A DNA stretch of 64,000 bases from Streptomyces roseirectus (lineage in GTDB: Bacteria > Actinomycetota > Actinomycetes > Streptomycetales > Streptomycetaceae), in assembly GCF_014489635.1 (NCBI RefSeq), contig NZ_CP060828.1, positions 5,760,501 through 5,824,500 on the forward strand, written 5' to 3'. Under the pieces are notes generated by a model. The model was not told the origin of the DNA. It saw nothing but the letters and a program-made list of their open reading frames with translations, and searched no databases. Shown here piece after piece: positions 1 through 8,933 of this stretch; position 1 is the stretch's first letter, and every line of letters begins with the position of its first letter. Both the position numbers and the translations under genes were made by a program.

Positions 1-1903
1 TCACCGTGAGCTTCTGGTCCTTGCCGTCCTCGTAGTGGACGGTGAACACCGAACCCGGCTTCCAGTCGTGCAGCCCGGCCGTGGACTTGTCGACGACGAC
101 GTTCGTGCCCCCGACCTCGAAGCGCCCCTCCTCGACCTTCGGGCCGACCAGGTCGCCGATGACCGCGCCGGTGACACCCGTCAGGTACTCGGTGTCGCCG
201 TCGATCCTGGACGGCGCGTTGCGCAGCGGGCTGGTCGCCTCGACGCCCGGCGTCTCCTTCAGCTTGCGCTCCACGTCGAGCGAGAGGGCGTTGCCGTTGG
301 CCATGGAGACGACGTAGTCGGCGCGGATCGAGTCGGACGCCATCTTCTCGATCGCCTTCTGGAGGCTCCCCGCGATCACCGTCATGCCCGTGATCAGCGT
401 CAGCCCGATCATCAGCGCGGACGCCGTCGCGGCCGTCCGGCGCGGGTTGCGCACCGAGTTCTGGCGGGCCAGCTTGCCGGAGATCCCGAACCCCCGCATC
501 AGCGGCCCGGCCGCCGCGATCAGCGGGCGCGACAGCAGCGGCGTCAGGATGAAGACCCCGATGATCAGCAGGACCGCGCCGATGCCCATGGCCGTGCGCG
601 CCTCGGTGCCCTGCATCGTCGTGGCCGCCAGGACCGTCCCCGCGCCCGCGGCCGAGACCAGCGAGCCGAGCGTGTTGCGCACGACGAGGGAGCGCGTCGT
701 CGCCTGGGCGTGCACGCTGCTCATCGCGGCGACCGGCGGGATCTTCGCGGCGCGCCGGCCCGGCAGCCAGGCGGCGAGCATGGTGATGACGACGCCGACG
801 GCGAGCGCGGAGGCGATCGTGCCGGACGAGACGACCAGCGGGCCGTCCGGGAGGATCGCGCCCGTCATCCCCAGCAGGGCGCGCAGGCCCGCGCCGATGC
901 CGATGCCCGCGACGAGGCCGCTCACCCCGGCGACCAGGCCGACCACGAACGCCTCGATCAGCACCGACCGCGTCACCTGCCGGCGCGAGGCGCCGACCGC
1001 GCGCAGCAGCGCCAGTTCCTTGGTGCGCTGGGCGACCAGCATCGTGAAGGTGTTGGCGATGATGAAGGTGCCGACGAAGAGGGCGATCCCGGCGAAGACC
1101 AGCAGGCCCTGCTTGAGGCCGCTCATCGACGCGGAGATCACCTCGGCCTGGTCGGCGGCGAGCTGGTCGCGCGTCGTCGTCTCGACCTTGTCCGTCGGGA
1201 GCGCCTTGTCGAGGGCCGACTTGAGGGCCGTCTGCGAGACGCCGGCGGCGGCCTTGACGTCGATCTCGTCGTACGTGCCGGTCTTGCCGAAGAGCTTCTG
1301 CGCGGTGGCCGTGTCGAAGAGGGTGAGGCTGCCGCCCGCCGCGACGTTGCCGTCGTTCGTGGTGAAGATGCCGGTGACCTTCGGGGTCAGGACGGGGCCG
1401 TCGACCGAGAGGCGGACGGTGTCGCCGACCCGGTAGCCGGCGCGCTTGGCCGTCTCGGCGTCCAGGGCGATCTCGTCCGCGCCCTTCGGGGCCGTGCCGC
1501 TGGTCAGCGGGTAGCGCGGGTCCTGGGCGCCCCAGTAGTTGCCGCCCTGGGAGTCGAAGCCCTCGCCGATGAGTTCGCCGTCCTTGTCGGCGAGGGCGGT
1601 GAAGCCGGTGACCACGCCGGTCGCCGAGGCCGCGCCGTCGACCGAGGCGGCGCGCTTCAGCAGGGCGTCGGTCAGCTCGGGCCGCTTGGCGACCTCGTCG
1701 GCCCTGGCCTTCTGGGCCTTGGGCTGGACGGCGACATCGACCTGGTCGAAGCCCTTCGCGGAGCTGTTCTCCAGGGCGCCCGAGAGGGTGTTGGTGAAGA
1801 CGAGGGTCCCCGAGACGAACGCGACGCCGAGCATGACCGCGAGGACGGTCATCAGCAAGCGGGCCTTGTGCGCGAGGACGTTGCGCAGGGCGGTGCGGAA
1901 CAT
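1..1903 (-). CDS. ABC transporter permease, FtsX/MacB type (3' end outside window)
   Basis: Membrane subunit of an ABC exporter of the MacB/FtsX class. The protein starts MFRTALRNVLAHKARLLM and runs straight into a first membrane helix (about residues 14-34). An extracytoplasmic MacB-like domain of about 200 residues follows, then three helices around the QRTKELALLRAVGASRRQV stretch. A second FtsX-like half begins near residue 430 (KLARQNSVRNPRRTAATAS). At least 634 residues are visible; relatives of this two-unit type run to roughly 840. The start codon shares a base with the stop of the upstream ATPase gene (TGATG), so the two are translationally coupled. The substrate cannot be told from sequence; lipids, peptides or drugs are all known for this class. 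Confidence 0.9.
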   Translation of the reverse strand, partial: MFRTALRNVLAHKARLLMTVLAVMLGVAFVSGTLVFTNTLSGALENSSAKGFDQVDVAVQPKAQKARADEVAKRPELTDALLKRAASVDGAASATGVVTGFTALADKDGELIGEGFDSQGGNYWGAQDPRYPLTSGTAPKGADEIALDAETAKRAGYRVGDTVRLSVDGPVLTPKVTGIFTTNDGNVAAGGSLTLFDTATAQKLFGKTGTYDEIDVKAAAGVSQTALKSALDKALPTDKVETTTRDQLAADQAEVISASMSGLKQGLLVFAGIALFVGTFIIANTFTMLVAQRTKELALLRAVGASRRQVTRSVLIEAFVVGLVAGVSGLVAGIGIGAGLRALLGMTGAILPDGPLVVSSGTIASALAVGVVITMLAAWLPGRRAAKIPPVAAMSSVHAQATTRSLVVRNTLGSLVSAAGAGTVLAATTMQGTEARTAMGIGAVLLIIGVFILTPLLSRPLIAAAGPLMRGFGISGKLARQNSVRNPRRTAATASALMIGLTLITGMTVIAGSLQKAIEKMASDSIRADYVVSMANGNALSLDVERKLKETPGVEATSPLRNAPSRIDGDTEYLTGVTGAVIGDLVGPKVEEGRFEVGGTNVVVDKSTAGLHDWKPGSVFTVHYEDGKDQKLTV

Positions 1904-2676
1904 CAGCTCGTACGGCCCTTCGCGTCGAACTGCTTCATCAGGTCGAGGACGGAGTCCGCCGTGGGGTTGTGGACCTCGTCGACCACGCGGCCGTCCGCCA
2001 GGAAGATCACGCGGTCCGCGTACGACGCGGCGACCGGATCGTGGGTCACCATCACGACCGTCTGGCCGAGCTCCCTTACGGAATTACGCAAAAATCCGAG
2101 GACTTCCGCGCCGGAGCGGGAATCGAGGTTACCGGTCGGTTCGTCACCGAAGACGATGTCCGGACGGGAGGCCAGCGCCCGCGCCACCGCGACGCGCTGC
2201 TGCTGGCCGCCGGAGAGCTGGGAGGGGCGGTGGCTGAGCCGGCCCGACAGGCCGACCATGCCGATGACGGTGTCGAGCCACTGCTTGTCGGGTTTACGGC
2301 CGGCGATGTCCATCGGCAGCGTGATGTTCTCCAGTGCCGTCAGCGTCGGCAGGAGGTTGAACGCCTGGAAGATGAAGCCGATCTTGTCCCGGCGGAGCTT
2401 GGTGAGCTGCTTGTCCTTCAGGCTGCCCAGCTCCGTGTCCCCGATGCGGACCGAGCCGGAGGAGAAGGTGTCGAGGCCGGCCACGCAGTGCATGAGCGTC
2501 GACTTGCCGGAGCCCGAGGGGCCCATGATCGCCGTGAACTGGGCCTGGTGGAAGTCCACGGAGACGCGGTCCAGGGCGACCACCCGGGTTTCTCCCTGGC
2601 CGTAGATCTTCGAAAGATCCGTGGCTCGGGCGGCCACGGCGGCGGTGGGCCGAGCTGCGAGAGGGCTGGTGGTCAC
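1903..2676 (-). CDS. ABC transporter ATP-binding protein (LolD/MacB type)
   Basis: Cytoplasmic ATPase partner of the adjoining permease. About 257 residues from the chosen GTG start (VTTSPLAARP), which has AGGAG 8 nt upstream; a longer frame to 2745 lacks such a site. Visible motifs: Walker A GPSGSGKS (about 52-59), Q-loop in FIFQAFNLLP, signature LSGGQQQR (about 154-161), Walker B IVFGDEPTGNLDS (about 174-186) and switch histidine in VMVTHDP (about 212). The FNLLP and DEPTGNLDS wording is typical of the LolD/MacB exporter branch. A short A/T-rich codon run (TTT, AAT, GTA) lies near 2077-2095 but the frame is intact. No regulator lies beside the pair in the window. Confidence 0.93.
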   Translation of the reverse strand: MTTSPLAARPTAAVAARATDLSKIYGQGETRVVALDRVSVDFHQAQFTAIMGPSGSGKSTLMHCVAGLDTFSSGSVRIGDTELGSLKDKQLTKLRRDKIGFIFQAFNLLPTLTALENITLPMDIAGRKPDKQWLDTVIGMVGLSGRLSHRPSQLSGGQQQRVAVARALASRPDIVFGDEPTGNLDSRSGAEVLGFLRNSVRELGQTVVMVTHDPVAASYADRVIFLADGRVVDEVHNPTADSVLDLMKQFDAKGRTS

Positions 2677-3094
2677 GGGATGCGCTCCTGAGGACGGGGG
2701 CTGGACTCGTCCATCGTCGACGGCGCACCCCGTCGTTGTAGTCACTCTTCAGTTCAATCTGGAGATGCCCTCTCGGGTCTGACACAAGGCGCTCTTGTCA
2801 TACCTGGGGAGGAGCCGTGACCCTGACACCGGAGGTGACGGTGGGAACACGGTGTGCGGCGGGGGCGGTTGTCGAGAACCGGTGGAGCGCCCTTGTTCAG
2901 GCGGTGAAATTCCGTCATTCCGCGTACACGCGCGGTGATCGCCCGTAAGGCTACTGGCAAGTGCGTATGGCCTGTTCCGCGGCCTGATGCTCCCTCAGAC
3001 ATCAATAAAATAAGACAACATCGGTTCCCCCGCCCACTGTTGGGGGGGAGGGCCCCGATAGGCTCGGGACGCGACGTCGCGGAGCCCTTGGCCA
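2677..3094. other. Intergenic region between ABC operon and bldA
   Basis: No convincing gene in these 418 bases. It must hold the leftward promoter of the ABC operon and the rightward promoter of bldA. A short A/T-rich patch (about 3001-3020) stands out from the GC-rich surroundings. A TAGGCT hexamer at 3059-3064 looks like a Streptomyces -10 box, 30 bases before the mature tRNA 5' end. The only TTG-type -35 candidate (3040-3045) is too close (13 nt), so the promoter call is tentative. Confidence 0.4.
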
Positions 3095-3178
3095 GCCCAG
3101 ATGGTGGAATGCAGACACGGCGAGCTTAAACCTCGCTGCCCCGAAGCGGGCGTGCCGGTTCAAGTCCGGCTCTGGGCA
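3095..3178 (+). tRNA. bldA: tRNA-Leu (anticodon UAA), bldA
   Basis: Leucyl tRNA reading UUA, the rarest codon in Streptomyces. The cloverleaf can be drawn by eye: acceptor stem GCCCAGA (3095-3101) with TCTGGGC (3171-3177), discriminator A3178, anticodon stem GCGAG/CTCGC (3120-3124/3132-3136), loop CTTAAAC with anticodon TAA at 3127-3129, a long class II variable arm, and T arm GCCGG-TTCAAGT-CCGGC (3154-3170). The next bases are CCT, so the 3' CCA is only partly encoded. bldA is the only UUA-reading tRNA known in Streptomyces and controls aerial growth and antibiotic production through TTA-containing genes. Two TTA genes lie in the Roadblock operon of this window (16804-16806 and 18092-18094). 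Confidence 0.97.
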
Positions 3179-3370
3179 CCTCCGCCCCCTTCGGCGAACG
3201 TATGACCCTTTTGTTCGACCGCGCCGACCACCGTGCCGGCCGCCGCGGCGACCGTTGCGCCGACCGCGCTCCCCGAACCCGTTGACACTGCCTGATGGCG
3301 GGCGCAGACTCATGGGCAGAGGTTGGTGAAGGAAACTTCACTACGCGAACACCCTTGAAGGGAACGCTCG

Positions 3371-4543
3371 ATGCGCACCACCGTCGGCATCATCGGCGCC
3401 GGCCCCGCCGGCCTCCTCCTCGCACGCCTGCTCCACGACGCCGGCATCGACTCCGTAGTACTGGAGAGCCACGACCGGGAGTACGTCGAGCACCGCCAGC
3501 GGGCCGGGATCCTGGAACAGGGGACGGCGGACGTCCTCCGGGCGGCCGGAGCGGGGGTACGGCTCGACAAGGAGGGACTGCGGCACGACGGGATCGAGCT
3601 GCGGTACGAGCGGCGCCGGCACCGCGTCGACTTCCCCGGCCTCACCGGCGGACGGTCCGTCACCGTGTACGCCCAGACCGAGGTCTGCAAGGACCTCATA
3701 GCGCTCCAGCTCGCCGACGGGGGGCCGCTGTTGTTCGAGGCGGAGGCCCTTGCCGTCGAAGGCGTCGAGGGGGAGCGGCCCCGGGTGCGGTTCCGGCACG
3801 CGGGCGCCGAGGACGTGCTGGAGTGCTCGTACGTCGTCGGCTGCGACGGGTTCTGGGGGATCGCCCGGCAGGCCGTGCCCCCCGAGGTGTCCCGCACCTT
3901 CGAGCGCGCCTACCCCTTCGCCTGGCTCGGCATCCTCGCGGACGTGCCGCCGTCCCACGACGAACTCGTCTACGCCCGCCACGACCGCGGCTTCGCCCTC
4001 CTGTCCATGCGCTCCCCGTCCGTCTCCCGCCTCTACCTCCAGGTCCCGGCGGGCACCGACGCGGACGACTGGACCGACGACGAGATCTGGGACGAACTCG
4101 ACCGCCGCCTCGAAACGGACGACGGCTGGACGCTCCGGCGCGGGCCCATCACCCAGAAGTCCGTCACCCCCATGCGCTCCTACGTCCACGAGCCCATGCG
4201 CCACGGCCGCCTCTTCCTCGCCGGCGACGCCGCGCACATCGTCCCGCCCACCGGCGCGAAAGGACTCAACCTCGCGGTCGGCGACGTCGTGACCCTCGCG
4301 CGGGCCCTCGCGCACGAGAAGGAGACCGGCTCACCGGAACTCCTCGACACCTATTCGGCGGACTGCCTCCACCGGATCTGGCAGGCCGAACGCTTCTCCT
4401 ACGACATGACGACGATGCTCCACCGCGCACCCGACGCGGACCCCTTCGACAGCCGCCTCCAGCTCGCGCGCCTGGAGCGGATCGCGGGGTCGCGGGCGGC
4501 GAGTGCGGAGCTGGCGGAGGGGTACACGGGGTTCTCGTACTGA
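3371..4543 (+). CDS. pobA: 4-hydroxybenzoate 3-monooxygenase
   Basis: FAD-dependent aromatic hydroxylase turning 4-hydroxybenzoate into protocatechuate with NADPH and O2, the entry to the beta-ketoadipate route; cytoplasmic. 390 residues, close to the 394 of the Pseudomonas enzyme. Visible motifs: dinucleotide fold GAGPAG (9-14), the PobA signature HRQRAGILEQG (about 41-51), a GCDGFWG stretch (about 157), and the second FAD motif GDAAHIVPPTGAKGLNLA (about 284-301). GAAGGGA about 10 nt before the ATG serves as ribosome binding site. It stands alone just after bldA, and no pca genes or PobR-type regulator are seen nearby. Confidence 0.93.
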   Translation: MRTTVGIIGAGPAGLLLARLLHDAGIDSVVLESHDREYVEHRQRAGILEQGTADVLRAAGAGVRLDKEGLRHDGIELRYERRRHRVDFPGLTGGRSVTVYAQTEVCKDLIALQLADGGPLLFEAEALAVEGVEGERPRVRFRHAGAEDVLECSYVVGCDGFWGIARQAVPPEVSRTFERAYPFAWLGILADVPPSHDELVYARHDRGFALLSMRSPSVSRLYLQVPAGTDADDWTDDEIWDELDRRLETDDGWTLRRGPITQKSVTPMRSYVHEPMRHGRLFLAGDAAHIVPPTGAKGLNLAVGDVVTLARALAHEKETGSPELLDTYSADCLHRIWQAERFSYDMTTMLHRAPDADPFDSRLQLARLERIAGSRAASAELAEGYTGFSY

Positions 4544-4761
4544 AGGTGTACGGGGCGGATAAGCGGACGGTCTCCCCCCGGTTCCGGACGTGTCGCGACT
4601 TGGTCATGAATGGGTTCCGACCGGCCAGGGAATCAACAAGCCGCGTAGCGTGTTGGCGCAACCACGGCGGAGAAAGATCCTCCTCAAGCACTAGGGTCAT
4701 TCCTTTGCCGTTCCATTACTCTTGATGCCAAGGCCACGCGAGGTGGCCATGGAGGAGTGAA

Positions 4762-5649
4762 ATGAGGAGCAGAAACCCGGTCTTCTCGCGACGGGGCTTC
4801 AGCCGCGACAACGGCTACGCGGGCTTCAACGCCACGCCGCAGGCCGGGGGACCCGCTGTCGCCACGCAGGCGAACCCGTATGCCCAGCAGGCGGGTAACC
4901 CCTACGCGACGAACCCGTACGCCCAGCAGACCCAGCAAGGTGCCCCGCCGCAGGCCGCCTCCGGCGCGATGACGATCGACGACGTCGTCTCGCGCACCGC
5001 GATGACGCTCGGCACGGTCATCGTGACCGCGGTCCTCTCCTGGCTCCTGCTGCCGGTCGACGAGGCCAACCTCGGCAAGTCCTACGGCATCGCCATCGGC
5101 GCCGGCCTGGTCGCGATGGTGCTGGCGCTCGTCCAGTCCTTCAAGCAGCGTCCGGCCCCCGCGCTGATCCTCGGCTACGCCGCCTTCGAGGGCGTCTTCC
5201 TCGGGGTGATCTCCGCCGCGGTGTCGACGTACATCTCGGCCGGCGTCGTCACCCAGGCCGTGCTCGGCACGATGGCGGTCTCCGCCGGTGTCCTGGTCGC
5301 CTACAAGGCCGGCTGGATCCGCGTCAACCGCCGCTTCTACGGCTTCGTGATGGCCGCCGCGCTCGGCTTCGTGCTGCTCATGGCGATCAACATGCTGTTC
5401 GCCGTCTTCGGCGGCGGGGACGGCCTCGGCTTCCGCAGCGGCGGCCTCGGCATCGTCTTCGGCATCATCGGCATCCTGCTCGGCGCGTGCTTCCTCGCGC
5501 TGGACTTCAAGCAGGTCGAGGACGGGATCGCCTACGGCGCGCCCCGCGAGGAGGCGTGGCTCGCGGCCTTCGGGCTCACCATGACCCTCGTCTGGATCTA
5601 CATGGAGTTCCTGCGGCTCCTGGCGATCCTCCAGGGCGGGGACGACTAG
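4762..5649 (+). CDS. Bax inhibitor-1/YccA family membrane protein
   Basis: Integral membrane protein of 295 residues. A polar N-terminal region of about 70 residues, rich in Asn, Pro, Tyr and Gln with repeated NPYA units, precedes seven likely helices between about residues 80 and 290. The C-terminal half (CFLALDFKQVEDGIAYGAPREEAWLAAFGL) is the conserved part of this family, whose acidic residues take part in pH-dependent calcium leak in characterised members. In actinobacteria the role is unknown. GGAGGAG lies just before the ATG. A strong terminator follows at 5688-5720, so the gene is monocistronic. Confidence 0.85.
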   Translation: MRSRNPVFSRRGFSRDNGYAGFNATPQAGGPAVATQANPYAQQAGNPYATNPYAQQTQQGAPPQAASGAMTIDDVVSRTAMTLGTVIVTAVLSWLLLPVDEANLGKSYGIAIGAGLVAMVLALVQSFKQRPAPALILGYAAFEGVFLGVISAAVSTYISAGVVTQAVLGTMAVSAGVLVAYKAGWIRVNRRFYGFVMAAALGFVLLMAINMLFAVFGGGDGLGFRSGGLGIVFGIIGILLGACFLALDFKQVEDGIAYGAPREEAWLAAFGLTMTLVWIYMEFLRLLAILQGGDD

Positions 5650-5687
5650 TACCCCGTAGTACCTGAGCGGTACCCGTAGTACCTGAG

Positions 5688-5720
5688 AGGGCCCCGCGGT
5701 TCGCGCCGCGGGGCCCTTTC
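5688..5720 (+). terminator. Rho-independent terminator after the Bax inhibitor gene
   Basis: Perfect 12-bp stem AGGGCCCCGCGG (5688-5699) and CCGCGGGGCCCT (5706-5717), loop TTCGCG, then TTT. Just upstream, 5650-5690 holds two near-identical copies of TACC(C)CGTAGTACCTGAG. Confidence 0.8.
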
Positions 5721-5750
5721 GTGTGCGGGGGCAGCTACCTTGCGCGCGGG

Positions 5751-5978
5751 CTACCGGAGTTTGCGCGCGGCCCTCCTCAGGTCGTACTCGTGGATGAGGG
5801 CTTTCGCGTGGCCGTAGGCCAGGTTGTGCTCGTGACGGAGCCAGCTGACCTTCTCCTCGAAGCGGAGAGCGGGGCCTTCGTCGACGGTGCGCAGCCAGTC
5901 GGAGACTTCACGACCGGTGCAGTGGGGGATGCGGGCGAGCAGGTTGCGATGGGTCTCCTCGGAGAAGACTTGGGACAT
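5751..5978 (-). CDS. Small DUF4287-like protein
   Basis: 75 residues, all helical in character, with HCTGREVSDWLRTVDEG and EKVSWLRHEHNLAYGHAKALIHEYDL. The last stretch matches the DUF4287 pattern, in which a helix ends in HGLGHGHANALV-like residues. Function unknown. The ATG has GGAGGCG 4 nt upstream. It converges with the Bax inhibitor gene and is divergent from the next hypothetical. Confidence 0.75.
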   Translation of the reverse strand: MSQVFSEETHRNLLARIPHCTGREVSDWLRTVDEGPALRFEEKVSWLRHEHNLAYGHAKALIHEYDLRRAARKLR

Positions 5979-6078
5979 CGGCGCCTCCGGACGCGATGGG
6001 GTGTGAGCCGGTCCTTCAAGTCACCGTGCCTGAGGGTTCGCCCGTTGGCAACAGCCCCGTCCCGGAGGAGTCGTGGGG

Positions 6079-6414
6079 GTGTGGTGGCGTAGTCTCGCGG
6101 GCGTGGTGGATACGACGCCGTTGTTGCGCGCGGTTGATTTGTTTGCGGATCGGTTGAGGGCGGCACCGCAGAGCCGTCTCCAGCGGGGCGCTGCCGCTGA
6201 GGCGCTGCGGCTCGCTCAGGATCTGGCCCGGTGGGCGCAGGAGGTGGAGACGCCGGGGGACGAGGTCCGGGTGATGCCGGACGCCGGGATGTTCGCCGTC
6301 GCCGATCAGATCACCGTCGCCGCGCATGACCTCGCGGTGGTCCTGCGGAGCGTGGGTGAGGTCGAGGAGGCGGTGCGGGTGGTGGAAGACGCGCGCAAGA
6401 GGGCGGGGGTCTGA
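6079..6414 (+). CDS. Conserved hypothetical protein, about 111 aa
   Basis: Unrecognised small helical protein (VVDTTPLLRAVDLFADRLR ... DQITVAAHDLAVVLRSVGEVEEAVRVVEDARKRAGV). No membrane segment or signal peptide. A GTG at 6079 is chosen because GGAGGAG (6064-6070) lies 8 nt before it; a GTG at 6073 is too close to that site, and starts at 6103 or 6106 would give the tidier N-terminus VVDTTPLL. It looks like a streptomycete-conserved protein of unknown role. Confidence 0.65.
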   Translation: MWWRSLAGVVDTTPLLRAVDLFADRLRAAPQSRLQRGAAAEALRLAQDLARWAQEVETPGDEVRVMPDAGMFAVADQITVAAHDLAVVLRSVGEVEEAVRVVEDARKRAGV

Positions 6415-6437
6415 GGAGCGTTGGCGGCTTTCCCGCC

Positions 6438-6498
6438 GTCGTGGTTGTTCGCGCCCACGCGGCGGAGCCGCATATCGATACAGCCCCGCGCCCCTGAA
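6438..6498 (-). repeat. Streptomyces dispersed intergenic repeat, copy 1
   Basis: About 60 bases downstream of the 111-aa hypothetical match, in reverse complement, the element at 58745-58806. Shared parts include GTCGTGGTTGTTCGCGCCC, GCGGCGG-AGCCGCA, and CAGCCCCGCGCCCCT. Elements of this type are scattered between Streptomyces genes. It contains short inverted segments and may mark a 3' end. Confidence 0.75.
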
Positions 6499-6528
6499 AA
6501 CCACAAGCGCCCGCCCCTGCATCGCCCC

Positions 6529-7311
6529 CTACAAGCTCGCTATCACCCTGTCCGCCAGGATGTAGACCGTCTCCTCGCCGCACTCGAACGTCAGGGTGTA
6601 CGCGCCCGAGATGCCGGAGCCGCCCAGCAGGATCGGGGCGTGGCCGGCGGTGAGGGCGGAGGCGAGGCGTTCGGCGGTCTCGCGGTGGCCCGGGGTCATG
6701 CAGAGGGTCGTGCCGTCGGCGAAGACGTAGACGTCGAGGGTGCCGAGCGGGCCCGGACGGACGTCCGTCAGTTCCACGCGCCCGGCGGCCAGCTCCTCCA
6801 GCGTGCTCACCGTGCGCTCGTGGTCGCCCATGACGGGAGACTGGACGGGGACGAAGTCGGGGTGGGAGGGGTGGCGGCGGCGGGCCGCGGCCAGCTCGGG
6901 GGAGTCACCGGCCGTCAACTCGTCCGCGTCCGAGGGGAGTTCGCCCACCGGCTCCAGGCCGGCGAAGTCGGCCTGGCGGGGGAGGTACAGCTCGCTGTCG
7001 GGCAGCCCGAGGAAGGAGGGCGCCTCGGAGACGTCACGGGCCTCCTGGGCCGCCCAGAACGCCCGCGCCTCGGCCAGCTCGCGCTCCCGCTCCTCCGCCA
7101 GCGCCTCCGCGACGGCGGCGCGTATCCCGTCGGTGTCGGAGCTGCGCGCGGCGGGTACGAGACCGTGCGCCAGGGCGGCGTGGTCCTCGGCGAGCTGGGT
7201 GCTCAGCGCCGTCACCTGGCGGCGCAGCGCCAGCAGGGTGCGCAGGACGGCGACACCCACGGCGCCGGTGGCGGCCGTGGTGACCAGCAGGGCGATCGGC
7301 AAGGCGCTCAC
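6529..7311 (-). CDS. Membrane-anchored hypothetical protein, 260 aa
   Basis: Function not recognised. One N-terminal membrane helix (about residues 4-26) is followed by a possible coiled coil (RRQVTALSTQLAEDHAALA, about 30-48, then a Glu/Arg/Ala-rich helix near 66-90). A globular C-terminal part (about 165-260) reads as alternating strands (TLDVYVFADGTTLCMTPGH and YTLTFECGEETVYILADRV). The layout suggests a bitopic protein with a cytoplasmic domain. It lies downstream of the thiolase on the same strand but is separated from it by 300 bases and two hairpins, so it is probably transcribed separately. Confidence 0.7.
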   Translation of the reverse strand: MSALPIALLVTTAATGAVGVAVLRTLLALRRQVTALSTQLAEDHAALAHGLVPAARSSDTDGIRAAVAEALAEERERELAEARAFWAAQEARDVSEAPSFLGLPDSELYLPRQADFAGLEPVGELPSDADELTAGDSPELAAARRRHPSHPDFVPVQSPVMGDHERTVSTLEELAAGRVELTDVRPGPLGTLDVYVFADGTTLCMTPGHRETAERLASALTAGHAPILLGGSGISGAYTLTFECGEETVYILADRVIASL

Positions 7312-7614
7312 TGACGTACTCCCGGTTCAAAGTCGACCCCCGACTTCCTACCTCAGCTTGGCGGGCGGACTCGCCCACTGTCAGTGCGTAACGTCACGAA
7401 ACGGACAGGACTTTGGGCCCGGAGACAGTGGGTGGAACGGCCCTGAGCTGGGGAATTGCGGTGGTCAGGGAGATAGGTCACATCCTGGGGGAGATTGGAT
7501 CACAAATCGGCCCGGAGTTCGGGGGAATCCCTCACTCCGGGCCGACCGGTGACTTCGGGTGCCACAGCGGTCACGGACGGCCGTCAAAAGGCCGTCCACG
7601 GGCCGCCGTCCGGC
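7312..7614. other. Intergenic region with two strong hairpins
   Basis: No gene seen. Two stem-loops lie downstream of the leftward thiolase: GGACGGCC/GGCCGTCC (7575-7582/7590-7597) and GGCCCGGAGT/ACTCCGGGCC (7509-7518/7534-7543) enclosing GGGAATCCC. Both can act as thiolase terminators, although neither has a T tract. The left half should hold the promoter of the 260-aa membrane protein. Confidence 0.5.
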
Positions 7615-8835
7615 TCAGCTCAGCCGCTCGATCACCATCGCCATGCCCTGCCCGCCGCCCACGCACATCGTCTCCAGGCCGAACTGCTTGTCGTGGAACT
7701 GGAGGGAGTTGATCAGCGTGCCCGTGATGCGCGCGCCGGTCATGCCGAAGGGGTGGCCGACGGCGATGGCGCCGCCGTTCACGTTCAGCCGGTCCAGGTC
7801 GATGCCGAGGTCGCGGTAGGAGGGGATCACCTGCGCCGCGAACGCCTCGTTGATCTCGACGAGGTCGATGTCGCCGACCGTCAGCCCCGCCCGCTTCAGC
7901 GCCTGCTTGCTCGCCTCGACCGGGCCGAGGCCCATGATCTCGGGGGAGAGGCCGGAGACGCCGGTGGAGACGATCCGCGCGAGCGGGGTGAGGCCCAGCT
8001 CGCGGGCCTTCGTGTCCGACATGATGACGACGGCGGCGGCGCCGTCGTTCAGCGGGCAGCAGTTGCCCGCCGTCACCAGGCCGTCGGGGCGGAACACCGG
8101 CTTCAGGCCCTCCACGCCCTCCAGCGTCACGCCGGGGCGCGGGCCGTCGTCCTTCGAGACGACCGTGCCGTCCGGCAGGGTGACCGGGGTGATCTCGCGC
8201 TCCCAGAAGCCCTTCTTGATGGCTTCCTCGGCGAGGTTCTGGGAGCGGACGCCGAACTCGTCCATGTCCCGGCGGGTCACGCCCTTCACGCGGGCCAGGT
8301 TCTCCGCGGTCTGGCCCATCGCGATGTACGGGTCGGGGACGAGGCCGTCCTCGCGCGGGTCGTGCCACGTCGAGCCGGTCGACTGGGCGACCTCCGCCGT
8401 GCGGGCCTGGGCCTCGGCGAACAGGGGGTTCGTGGTGTCCGGGAGGCCGTCCGAGCTGCCCTTCGCGTACCGGGAGACCATCTCGACGCCGGCCGAGATG
8501 AAGACATCGCCCTCGCCCGCCTTGATCGCGTGCAGGGCCATGCGGCTCGTCTGGAGCGACGACGAGCAGTAGCGGGTGACCGTGCAGCCCGGGAGGTGGT
8601 CCATGCCCATCTGGACGGCGACGATGCGGCCCAGGTTGTAGCCCTGCTCGCCGCCGGGCAGGCCACAGCCCAGCATCAGGTCGTCGATGTCCCTCGGGTC
8701 CAGCTCCGGGATCTTCGCGAGGGCCGCCTGGATGATCGTCGCGGTCAGGTCGTCCGGGCGCAGGTCCTTCAGGGAGCCCTTGTTGGCACGGCCGATGGGG
8801 GAGCGGGCGGTCGAGACGATCACGGCTTCGGGCAT
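7615..8835 (-). CDS. Acetyl-CoA acetyltransferase (thiolase)
   Basis: Thiolase condensing or cleaving acyl-CoA, in fatty-acid breakdown or acetoacetyl-CoA formation; cytoplasmic. About 406 residues from the ATG at 8835 ([17 protein letters not shown]), which has GGAG 6 nt upstream; a start at 8856 adds seven residues without support. The three catalytic segments are visible: acyl-accepting Cys in RYCSSSLQ (about 90), His in GHPFGMTG (about 361), and Cys in [11 protein letters not shown] (about 391). No hydratase/dehydrogenase partner is adjacent. A perfect inverted repeat about 100 bp upstream (8934-8953) is a likely operator. Confidence 0.93.
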   Translation of the reverse strand: MPEAVIVSTARSPIGRANKGSLKDLRPDDLTATIIQAALAKIPELDPRDIDDLMLGCGLPGGEQGYNLGRIVAVQMGMDHLPGCTVTRYCSSSLQTSRMALHAIKAGEGDVFISAGVEMVSRYAKGSSDGLPDTTNPLFAEAQARTAEVAQSTGSTWHDPREDGLVPDPYIAMGQTAENLARVKGVTRRDMDEFGVRSQNLAEEAIKKGFWEREITPVTLPDGTVVSKDDGPRPGVTLEGVEGLKPVFRPDGLVTAGNCCPLNDGAAAVVIMSDTKARELGLTPLARIVSTGVSGLSPEIMGLGPVEASKQALKRAGLTVGDIDLVEINEAFAAQVIPSYRDLGIDLDRLNVNGGAIAVGHPFGMTGARITGTLINSLQFHDKQFGLETMCVGGGQGMAMVIERLS

Positions 8836-8933
8836 CACGGCTCCATTGACGTTCACGGATCAGCTGGTGCTTGGAAGTTACCCGGACGTATGGGGTTGGT
8901 CACGGGGGTTGTGGTGTGACCCTGACCGCAATT

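Noticed and set aside
35..2605. An 856-codon plus-strand open frame
   Set aside because: Antisense to the ABC permease and ATPase, which show Walker and FtsX motifs; its Arg/Asp/Gly-rich product is a typical shadow.
3040..3064. A full -35/-10 promoter for bldA
   Set aside because: TTGGGG and TAGGCT are only 13 nt apart, too short for a normal promoter, so only the -10 hexamer is mentioned.
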